64,000 bases of DNA from Phytopseudomonas flavescens (GTDB lineage Bacteria; Pseudomonadota; Gammaproteobacteria; Pseudomonadales; Pseudomonadaceae). Within the stretch, counting starts at the first letter, position 1. Every line of letters begins with the position of its first letter. A model generated the notes under the pieces. The model was not told the DNA's origin. It saw only the letters and a program-made list of their open reading frames with translations, and did not search any database. Both the position numbers and the translations under genes were made by a program. Positions 57,121-64,000 of this stretch are shown in pieces. The stretch is from contig NZ_FNDG01000011.1 of the NCBI RefSeq assembly GCF_900100535.1, forward strand, positions 62,001 to 126,000. Reading direction: 5' to 3'.

Positions 57121-59955
57121 ATGACCGACTATAAAGCCACGTTGAATCTTCCTGATACCCAGTTCCCGATGAAGGCCGGCCTGCCGCAGCGCGAGCCGCA
57201 GATCCTGCAGCGCTGGGACGAGATTGGTCTGTATCGGAAGCTGCGTGAGATTGGCGCCGGCCGGCCGAAGTTCGTCCTGCACGACGGCCCGCCCTATGCG
57301 AACGGCAGCATTCATATCGGTCACGCGCTGAACAAGATCCTCAAGGACATCATCACCCGCTCCAAGACCATCGCGGGCTTCGATGCACCTTACGTTCCGG
57401 GCTGGGATTGCCATGGCCTGCCGATCGAGCACAAGGTCGAAACCACCTTCGGCAAGAATCAGCCTGCCGACCTGACCCGCGAGCGCTGCCGTACCTATGC
57501 CGGTGAGCAGGTCGAAGAGCAGAAGGGCAACTTCATCCGCCTCGGCGTGCTGGGCGAGTGGAACAACCCCTACCTGACCATGAACTTCGCCAACGAGGCC
57601 GGTGAAATCCGTGCCCTGGCGGAGATCGTCAAGAAGGGCTTCGTGTTCAAGGGCCTGAAACCGGTCAACTTCTGTTTCGATTGCGGTTCGGCGCTGGCCG
57701 AGGCCGAAGTCGAGTATCAGGACAAGAAGTCCGATGCCATCGACGTCGCCTTCCCGGTCGAAGACGCCGACAAGCTGGCCGCCGCATTCGGGCTGGCCAG
57801 CCTGAGCAAGCCGACCGCCATCGTCATCTGGACCACCACGCCCTGGACCATCCCGGCCAACCAGGCGCTGAACGTGCACCCGGAGTTCAACTATGCCCTG
57901 GTGGATGTCGGTGATCGCCTGTTGCTGCTGGCCGAAGAAATGGTCGAGAGCTGCCTGCAGCGCTACGCACTGCAGGGCGAGGTCATCGCCACCGCGCCAG
58001 GCGCCAAGCTGGAACTGATCAATTTCCGCCATCCGTTCTACGACCGTCTGTCGCCGCTCTACCTGGCCGACTACGTCGAACTGGGTGCCGGTACCGGTAT
58101 CGTGCACTCCGCGCCAGCCTACGGTGAGGACGACTTCTACAGTTGCAAGCGCTACGGCATGAGCAATGACGACATCCTCAACCCGGTGCAGAGCAACGGC
58201 GTCTACGTCGACTCGCTGCCGTTCTTCGGTGGCCAGTTCATCTGGAAGGCCAACCCGGCCATCGTCGCCAAGCTCGAAGAAGTCGGCGCGCTGCTCAAGC
58301 ATGAAGCGATCAACCACAGCTACATGCACTGCTGGCGCCACAAGACGCCGCTGATCTACCGCGCCACCGCACAGTGGTTCATCGGCATGGATAAAAAGCC
58401 GAACGAGGGTTCCACCCTGCGTGAGCGCTCCCTGGCGGCCATCGAAGAAACCCAATTCGTACCGGCCTGGGGCCAGGCCCGTCTGCACAGCATGATCGCT
58501 GGCCGTCCCGACTGGTGCATCTCGCGTCAGCGCAACTGGGGCGTGCCGATCCCGTTCTTCACGCACAAGCAAAGCGGCGAGCTGCACCCGCGTACCGCCG
58601 AGCTGATGGAGCAGGTGGCGCAGCGCGTCGAGCAGGAAGGCATCGAAGCCTGGTTCAAGCTCGACACCGCCGAGCTGCTGGGTGACGAAGCCGGCCAGTA
58701 CGACAAGAGCCGTGACACCCTGGACGTCTGGTTCGACTCGGGTACCACCCACTGGCACGTGCTGCGCGGCTCCCATGCCGAGCTGGCGCACCCGAACGGC
58801 CCGGCCGCCGACCTCTACCTGGAAGGCTCCGACCAGCACCGCGGCTGGTTCCATTCCTCGCTGCTGACCGGTTGTGCCATCGATGGTCATGCGCCGTACA
58901 AGGAACTGCTGACTCACGGCTTCACCGTCGACGAGCAGGGCCGCAAGCAGTCCAAGTCGCTGGGCAACGTGGTCGCCCCGCAGAAGGTCATCGACAGCCT
59001 GGGCGCCGACATCCTGCGCCTGTGGGTCGCCTCCACCGACTACTCGGGCGAGATGGCCGTCTCCGACCAGATCCTGCAGCGCAGCGCCGATGCCTACCGG
59101 CGCATCCGCAATACGGCGCGCTTCCTGCTCTCCAACCTCAGCGGCTTCGATCCGGCCCAGCACCTGCTGGCCTCCGAAGACATGCTGGCCTTGGATCGCT
59201 GGGCGGTGGACCGTGCCCTGCTGCTGCAGCGCGAGATCGAAGAGGCCTACACCAGCTATCGCTTCTGGAACGTGTACCAGAAGGTGCACAACTTCTGCGT
59301 GCAGGAGCTGGGCGGCTTCTACCTCGACATCATCAAGGACCGCCAGTACACCACCGCCGCCGACAGCGTGGCGCGTCGCTCCTGCCAGAGCGCCATGTTC
59401 CACATCGCCGAAGCGCTGGTGCGCTGGATCGCGCCGATCCTGTCGTTCACTGCGGACGAGATCTGGCAGTACCTGCCGGGCGAGCGCAACGAGTCGGTGA
59501 TGCTCAATACCTGGTACGCAGGCCTGAGCGAGCTGCCGGCTGGTTTCGAGCTGGATCGCGCCTTCTGGGATCGCGTCATGGCGGTCAAGACCGCGGTCAA
59601 CAAGGAACTGGAGAACCAGCGCAGCGCCAAGCTGATCGGTGGCAACCTGCAGGCGGAAGTGACCCTCTACGGTGAAGCGTCGCTGGTGGCCGACCTGACC
59701 CGCCTGGGCGATGAACTGCGTTTCGTGCTGATCACCTCCGGCGCCAGCCTGGCACCGCTGGCCGCTGCGCCGGCCGACGCGGTGCAGACCGAGGTCGCTG
59801 GGCTGAAGCTGAAGATCGTCAAATCCGCCCTGGCCAAGTGCGCCCGTTGCTGGCACTTCTGCGCCGACGTCGGCACCCATGCCAACCACCCGGACATCTG
59901 TGGCCGCTGCGTGGACAACATCGAAGGCAAGGGCGAGGTGCGCCACCATGCGTAA
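57121..59955 (+). CDS. ileS: Isoleucyl-tRNA synthetase
   Basis: This 944-residue class I synthetase charges tRNA-Ile. It starts [20 protein letters not shown], carries the HIGH motif in [15 protein letters not shown], an editing domain ([17 protein letters not shown]), and a C-terminal zinc site (CARCWHFC...CGRC). The second signature, normally KMSKS, reads KQSKS at residues 609-613 (Q610). It lies in a ribF-ileS-lspA-fkpB-ispH run. Confidence 0.96.
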   Translation: MTDYKATLNLPDTQFPMKAGLPQREPQILQRWDEIGLYRKLREIGAGRPKFVLHDGPPYANGSIHIGHALNKILKDIITRSKTIAGFDAPYVPGWDCHGLPIEHKVETTFGKNQPADLTRERCRTYAGEQVEEQKGNFIRLGVLGEWNNPYLTMNFANEAGEIRALAEIVKKGFVFKGLKPVNFCFDCGSALAEAEVEYQDKKSDAIDVAFPVEDADKLAAAFGLASLSKPTAIVIWTTTPWTIPANQALNVHPEFNYALVDVGDRLLLLAEEMVESCLQRYALQGEVIATAPGAKLELINFRHPFYDRLSPLYLADYVELGAGTGIVHSAPAYGEDDFYSCKRYGMSNDDILNPVQSNGVYVDSLPFFGGQFIWKANPAIVAKLEEVGALLKHEAINHSYMHCWRHKTPLIYRATAQWFIGMDKKPNEGSTLRERSLAAIEETQFVPAWGQARLHSMIAGRPDWCISRQRNWGVPIPFFTHKQSGELHPRTAELMEQVAQRVEQEGIEAWFKLDTAELLGDEAGQYDKSRDTLDVWFDSGTTHWHVLRGSHAELAHPNGPAADLYLEGSDQHRGWFHSSLLTGCAIDGHAPYKELLTHGFTVDEQGRKQSKSLGNVVAPQKVIDSLGADILRLWVASTDYSGEMAVSDQILQRSADAYRRIRNTARFLLSNLSGFDPAQHLLASEDMLALDRWAVDRALLLQREIEEAYTSYRFWNVYQKVHNFCVQELGGFYLDIIKDRQYTTAADSVARRSCQSAMFHIAEALVRWIAPILSFTADEIWQYLPGERNESVMLNTWYAGLSELPAGFELDRAFWDRVMAVKTAVNKELENQRSAKLIGGNLQAEVTLYGEASLVADLTRLGDELRFVLITSGASLAPLAAAPADAVQTEVAGLKLKIVKSALAKCARCWHFCADVGTHANHPDICGRCVDNIEGKGEVRHHA

Positions 59956-59985
59956 GGCACTGGCCCGCACCGCGGAGGTTCATTC

Positions 59986-60492
59986 ATGAGCGCGCGTTTC
60001 GGCAAGCTCGGCTGGGTGTGGTTGAGCGTCGTGGTCTTCGTGGTTGATCAGATCACCAAGTTCTGGTTCGACAACAACCTGCAGATGTACGAGCGCATCG
60101 TGGTCATCCCCGACTACTTCAGCTGGACCCTGGCCTACAACACCGGCGCGGCGTTCAGCTTCCTGGCCGGTGCGGGCGGCTGGCAGCGCTGGCTGTTCAC
60201 CCTGATCGCCCTGGTGGTCAGCGTGGTGCTGGTGGTCTGGCTCAAGCGCCTGAAGCCCGACGAAACCTGGCTGGCCGTCGGCCTGGCGCTGGTGCTCGGC
60301 GGCGCGCTGGGCAACCTGGTGGATCGCGTGGTGTTCGGCCATGTGGTCGACTTCATCCTGGTGCACTGGCAGAACCGCTGGTATTTCCCGGCGTTCAACC
60401 TGGCCGACAGTGCGATCACCGTCGGTGCCGTGCTGCTGGCGCTGGATATGTTCAAGAGCAAGAAGGCGGAAGAAGAGGTGGCACGTGACTGA
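59986..60492 (+). CDS. lspA: Lipoprotein signal peptidase II
   Basis: LspA removes signal peptides from prolipoproteins in the inner membrane. The 168-residue protein has four hydrophobic helices and the catalytic Asp motifs LGGALGNLVDRVVFGHVVDF and NLADSAITVGAVL, plus YNTGAAFSFLAG. It overlaps the fkpB start by 8 bases. Confidence 0.97.
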   Translation: MSARFGKLGWVWLSVVVFVVDQITKFWFDNNLQMYERIVVIPDYFSWTLAYNTGAAFSFLAGAGGWQRWLFTLIALVVSVVLVVWLKRLKPDETWLAVGLALVLGGALGNLVDRVVFGHVVDFILVHWQNRWYFPAFNLADSAITVGAVLLALDMFKSKKAEEEVARD

Positions 60493-60922
60493 CCTACGTA
60501 TTGGCCCGGACCGGCAGGTCACCCTGCATTTCGCGCTGAAGCTGGACAACGGTGATGTGGTCGACAGCACCGCAGGCAAGGCACCGGCCACGTTCAAGGT
60601 CGGTGACGGCAACCTGCTGCCGGGGTTCGAGTCCGCGCTGTACGGCTTCAAGGCCGGCGACAAGCGTACCGTGACCGTGCTGCCCGAGCAGGGCTTCGGT
60701 CAGCCCAACCCGCAGAACGTGCAGCTCATGTCGCGTGCACAGTTCCAGGACATGGAGCTGTCGGAAGGGCTGCTGGTGATCTTCAACGATGCCGCCAATG
60801 CGGAGATGCCTGGCGTGGTCAGGGCGTTCGATGACGATCAGGTGACCATCGACTTCAACCACCCGCTGGCTGGCAAGACCCTGAGCTTCGACGTCGAGAT
60901 CATCGACGTCCAGGCGATTTGA
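60485..60922 (+). CDS. fkpB: FKBP-type peptidyl-prolyl isomerase, SlyD/FkpB-like
   Basis: The 145-residue protein begins at GTG 60485 (TDLRIGPDRQVTLHFALKLD) and has an FKBP domain with an inserted flap: DSTAGKAPATFKVGDGNLLP, GFESALYGFKAGDKRTVTVL and GKTLSFDVEIIDVQAI. It overlaps lspA by 8 bases, so translational coupling is likely. The lspA-fkpB-ispH order is conserved in gammaproteobacteria. Confidence 0.94.
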   Translation: MTDLRIGPDRQVTLHFALKLDNGDVVDSTAGKAPATFKVGDGNLLPGFESALYGFKAGDKRTVTVLPEQGFGQPNPQNVQLMSRAQFQDMELSEGLLVIFNDAANAEMPGVVRAFDDDQVTIDFNHPLAGKTLSFDVEIIDVQAI

Positions 60923-61035
60923 CGACGCGTCGTCGAACGAGCCGGAGATTCCTCGCGAAAGCGCTGTCTATGGCGTAAGTTCTGCAGCGCTTACGCGTTA
61001 CACTCTCTACCCAAGCTTCCCGTGCCGAGCGTTCC

Positions 61036-61980
61036 ATGCATATCAAACTCGCCAATCCCCGAGGCTTCTGCGCCGGTGTCGACCGCGCCATCGAGATCGT
61101 CAACCGCGCCCTGGAGGTGTTCGGCCCGCCGATCTACGTGCGTCATGAAGTGGTGCACAACAAGTTCGTGGTCGAGGACCTGCGTGCCCGCGGCGCGATT
61201 TTCGTCGAAGAGCTGGACCAGGTGCCCGATGACGTCATCGTCATCTTCAGCGCCCATGGCGTCTCCCAAGCGGTGCGCAGCGAGGCCGCCAATCGTGGCC
61301 TGAAAGTGTTCGACGCTACCTGCCCGCTGGTCACCAAGGTGCACCTGGAAGTGGTGCGCTACAGCCGTGACGGCCGTGAATGCATCCTCATCGGTCATGC
61401 CGGACACCCGGAAGTCGAAGGCACCATGGGCCAGTACGACACCAGCAATGGCGGCGCCATCTACCTGGTCGAGGACGAGAAGGATGTCGCCACCCTGCAG
61501 GTGCGCAACCCCGATTCCCTGGCCTTCGTCACCCAGACCACGCTGTCTATGGATGACACCAGCAAGGTCATCGATGCCTTGCGCGCGCGCTTCCCCACCA
61601 TTGGCGGCCCGCGCAAGGACGACATCTGCTATGCCACCCAGAACCGCCAGGATGCGGTCAAGCAATTGGCCGACGAGTGCGACGTGCTGCTGGTGGTCGG
61701 CAGTCCCAATAGCTCCAACTCCAATCGCCTGCGCGAACTGGCCGAACGCATGGGCACGCCTGCCTACCTGATCGACGGTGCCGAGGATCTCAAGCGCGAG
61801 TGGTTCGACGGCGTCAACGGTATCGGCATCACCGCCGGCGCCTCGGCCCCCGAGGTACTGGTGCGGGCGGTGATCGACCGGCTTGGCGAGTGGGGTGTCT
61901 GCAACGTCCAGGAACTGGATGGCCGGCCCGAGAACGTGACCTTCTCGGTGCCCAAGGAGCTGCGCCTGAAGGTGGTGTAA
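61036..61980 (+). CDS. ispH: 4-hydroxy-3-methylbut-2-enyl diphosphate reductase
   Basis: IspH (LytB) is the last enzyme of the MEP isoprenoid pathway and carries a [4Fe-4S] cluster. The 314-residue protein starts [20 protein letters not shown], contains [30 protein letters not shown] and [14 protein letters not shown], and three conserved Cys for the cluster. It probably ends the operon; a palindrome at 62019 follows. Confidence 0.97.
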   Translation: MHIKLANPRGFCAGVDRAIEIVNRALEVFGPPIYVRHEVVHNKFVVEDLRARGAIFVEELDQVPDDVIVIFSAHGVSQAVRSEAANRGLKVFDATCPLVTKVHLEVVRYSRDGRECILIGHAGHPEVEGTMGQYDTSNGGAIYLVEDEKDVATLQVRNPDSLAFVTQTTLSMDDTSKVIDALRARFPTIGGPRKDDICYATQNRQDAVKQLADECDVLLVVGSPNSSNSNRLRELAERMGTPAYLIDGAEDLKREWFDGVNGIGITAGASAPEVLVRAVIDRLGEWGVCNVQELDGRPENVTFSVPKELRLKVV

Positions 61981-62018
61981 CGCCACTGCCGATGCGCAGC
62001 ACCAGCGCTTCGAGCTGA

Positions 62019-62044
62019 CCTCTCGAAAGGATCCCTTCGAGAGG
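62019..62044. terminator. Perfect 9-bp palindrome after ispH
   Basis: CCTCTCGAA (62019-62027) pairs with TTCGAGAGG (62036-62044) around AGGATCCC. It lies 39 bases after ispH. There is no T-run, so it is a weak terminator candidate. The remaining bases to 62244 show no gene that I can support. Confidence 0.45.
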
Positions 62045-62244
62045 CCGGATTCCTTTCGACTCCAGGGCCTGGCCGATGCATCAGCTCACTTGCCGCGACC
62101 CTGGCTGAGCGGGTTTCCCTGCGCTCGGTGTGGTCGGTATCGCCGCCGTATCAGCAAATGGTTTACGGCAAGGGCGGCTTTGCCGACCTCGGCCGATGCA
62201 CATCGGCCGTTCGGGGGATACTGCTTATGCCGGGAGTGGTGACC

Positions 62245-62880
62245 TCAATGCTTGCTCAGGGCCAGTCGTGCAGCGAACAGAACGAAGATCAGGCCGGTGG
62301 TGCGATCCATCCAGTTGACCACCTGCTCTTGCCGCAAGATGCCTGCCAGTGGACGATTCGCCGCAATCGGGATGACCGACCATGAAGCCGATTGCCACGT
62401 GCATATTGACCAGGCCGAACGTCCATGCAGCAGGCTGACCCGAGGGGATGAACTGCGGCAGACAAGAAACATGGAAAACACCGATTTTCGGGTTCAGAAG
62501 GTTGCCCTGCATACCTTTCGAGAACCCGTTGGATGTCGGCCTGCCCTGCACCTGGGTGGCCGACAGCGACTGGCGCGGATGCCACACCATATGCAAACCG
62601 AGGCAGGCCAGATAGGCCGCCCCGCAATATTTCAGGACGTTGAAAGCCCGTTCGGATACTGCGATCAGTGCGCCCAGGCCGAAGGCAGCGGCATCCCCCC
62701 AGAGCAGGCCGCCGGCATTGATGCCCAGGGCTGCCTGCAATGCCTGCCTTCTTGCTCTCGACCGTGCGGTTCTCACGACCAACGCCGTGTCGAGGCCGGG
62801 AGTCAGGGTCAATAGGAGGCTGCAATGGTGAAGGCAAGAAGACTGTCGGCTACGGACACTGGCAGATGACCGGTGTGCAT
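62245..62880 (-). pseudogene. Frameshifted LysE/RhtB-family exporter
   Basis: The gene starts MHTGHLPVSVADSLLAFTIA (ATG 62880) and reads in one frame to about 62815. It then continues in a second frame as LTLTPGLDTALVVRTA, ALIAVSERAFNVLKYCGAAY and NLLNPKIGVFHVSCLPQFIP. Near 62380 it shifts again to a third frame ending WMDRTTGLIFVLFAARLALS. Joined, these give a complete ~205-residue LysE-type amino acid exporter. The first shift looks like loss of one base within a run CCTCCTATT. Unless sequencing errors explain both shifts, the gene is dead. Confidence 0.82.
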
Positions 62881-63126
62881 TCTCGCCGGCACGTTATCCC
62901 AGGCCGTGGGGCCGGATATCCGATACCTGCCGTCTTGGGGTAATAAGCTATTGCTTGTCCTGGGGGTAGAGGGGCCAGGGCTCGTACCCTGTCAATCGGA
63001 TGCCGGCCTCGTCAGGTTGATCCACTCGGCCAAGTGCCACTCGAGGGATTCGCCTCGTCCCCTTACACTGCGTGCTGGATCAGGCTTGAGGAGTCGCCAG
63101 CGCCACGCGGTGCAGGCCCAGTGACG

Positions 63127-63987
63127 ATGGATATCGATCTAACCCGCACCTTTCTGCAGATCGTCCGCAGTGGCAGCTTCATTGCTGCGGCCGAGCGCAT
63201 GCACGTGACCCAGACGGCGATCACCGCGCGCATCCAGAAACTCGAAAGCCACCTTGGCAGCACGCTGTTCGTGCGCAATCGCGCCGGCGCCCGGCTGACC
63301 GCCGATGGCGAGGCGTTCGTCGCCTATGCCAACCGCATCGTGCAGACCTGGGAGGCTGCGCAGCGCGACCTGCCGCTGCCGGACGGTTTCCACAACGTCA
63401 TCCACATCGGTGGCGAGCCGAGCCTGTGCAACCCGCTGATGCTGCGCTGGGTGAGCGCGATCCGCGAAGCCATCGACGGCTACGCGGTACGCGCGCAGAT
63501 CGGCGAGGGCGCTGACCTGTCACGGCAACTGGACGTCGGCGTGCTGGATGCGGCACTGGTCTACCAGCCCAGCTACTGGCCGGGCATGCAAGTGGAGCAG
63601 GTACTGGAGGAGAAGCTGGTACTGGTCGAGGCGGCCAATCCCGAGCCCTACGTGTACATCGACTGGGGCGAGAGTTTCCGTCAGCAGCATGATCGTGCAC
63701 TGCCGGACAAGGCCAGGCCATCGGTATCCTTCAACCTCGGGCCACTCGCCCTGCAGTACATCCTCGAGCACGGTGGCGCTGGCTACTTCCGTAGCCGGGT
63801 GGTACAGCGCTATCTCGACGGCGGTGTGCTGAGGCGAGTGGCCAGGGCGCCGGAGTTCAGCTTCCCGACTTATCTGGTCTATTCCCGTGAGCGAGATTCC
63901 GTGGCGCTGCAGCAGGCGTTCGGCCTGTTGCGTGAAATAGCCGCAGAGGATGCCGACTGGTCGCAACGCTGGGATCCGGCGATCTGA
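63127..63987 (+). CDS. LysR-family transcriptional regulator
   Basis: The 286-residue protein has an N-terminal LysR helix-turn-helix (SGSFIAAAERMHVTQTAITA, then RIQKLESHLGSTLFVRNRAG) and a substrate-binding domain. ATG 63127 gives the usual MDIDLTRTFLQIV start. It is divergent from the decayed LysE-type gene, so it may have controlled that exporter. The 246-base gap between them holds no other supported feature. Confidence 0.88.
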   Translation: MDIDLTRTFLQIVRSGSFIAAAERMHVTQTAITARIQKLESHLGSTLFVRNRAGARLTADGEAFVAYANRIVQTWEAAQRDLPLPDGFHNVIHIGGEPSLCNPLMLRWVSAIREAIDGYAVRAQIGEGADLSRQLDVGVLDAALVYQPSYWPGMQVEQVLEEKLVLVEAANPEPYVYIDWGESFRQQHDRALPDKARPSVSFNLGPLALQYILEHGGAGYFRSRVVQRYLDGGVLRRVARAPEFSFPTYLVYSRERDSVALQQAFGLLREIAAEDADWSQRWDPAI

Positions 63988-64000
63988 ATGGGCCTGTGGT

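Noticed and set aside
57031..59970. 979-codon open frame opposite ileS
   Set aside because: It is the complement of ileS in a GC-rich genome, with Val/Gln/Arg-biased low-complexity composition and no recognisable domain.
62289..62837. 182-codon minus-strand frame as an intact gene
   Set aside because: It is a frame-shadow of the LysE-like sequence; the family residues appear in the other frames.

Overview
The window is a GC-rich, gene-dense bacterial chromosome segment. Gene content, gene order and codon use point to Pseudomonas in the wide sense. Diagnostic blocks are ribD-ribE-ribBA-ribH-nusB-thiL-pgpA, dadR/dadA-ridA-dadX, cycB-xpt-rep, speC, fklB-ispB-rplU-rpmA-obgE-proB, and murJ-ribF-ileS-lspA-fkpB-ispH. 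I see no rRNA, tRNA, CRISPR array, prophage or complete insertion sequence.

Layout. 1-7.6 kb: riboflavin operon. The window opens inside ribD. An FMN riboswitch follows, then a type II lumazine synthase, riboflavin synthase, a RibBA whose cyclohydrolase half is degenerate, a second (classical) lumazine synthase, nusB, thiL, pgpA, a periplasmic binding protein and a retropepsin-like protease. 7.6-12.7 kb: Na+/H+ antiporter and a four-gene osmoprotectant ABC importer. 12.7-25.8 kb: amine and amino-acid catabolism, with a cupin, a KauB/PuuC-type aldehyde dehydrogenase, an MFS carrier, a PLD-family lipoprotein, a MocR regulator, a DUF1127 protein, a PuuB-type oxidase, a cysteine-cluster protein, the dad D-alanine operon and an XRE-cupin regulator. 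25.9-41.6 kb: cytochrome c5, acetyl-CoA hydrolase/transferase, xpt, LysR/MFS pair, UPF0158, Rep helicase, GGDEF-EAL protein, MATE pump, LysR and a chemoreceptor. 42.1-48.6 kb: speC, a Lon-family protease, small conserved proteins and fklB. 48.8-62 kb: housekeeping core (ispB, rplU-rpmA, obgE, proB, creA, rpsT, murJ, ribF, ileS, lspA, fkpB, ispH). 62.2-64 kb: a decayed LysE-type exporter gene and a LysR regulator.

The most unusual structure is a family of palindromic intergenic elements. Two full copies (26405-26716 and 32046-32313, in opposite orientation) share an architecture of terminal inverted repeats plus two internal hairpin arms. The paired arms differ between copies yet stay complementary within each copy, and each copy's outer edge supplies the TAG stop codon of the upstream gene. 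Solo ends and two other short palindrome families also occur.

Other points worth attention are a hairpin that overlaps the Shine-Dalgarno site downstream of the FMN riboswitch, three DnaA-box matches around a 113-residue hypothetical gene, a Fur-like box upstream of a 75-residue conserved protein, a KQSKS variant of the class I tRNA synthetase signature in IleRS, and the twice-frameshifted lysE-like gene. All functional calls come from reading the sequence and from knowledge of the families; no database search was run.
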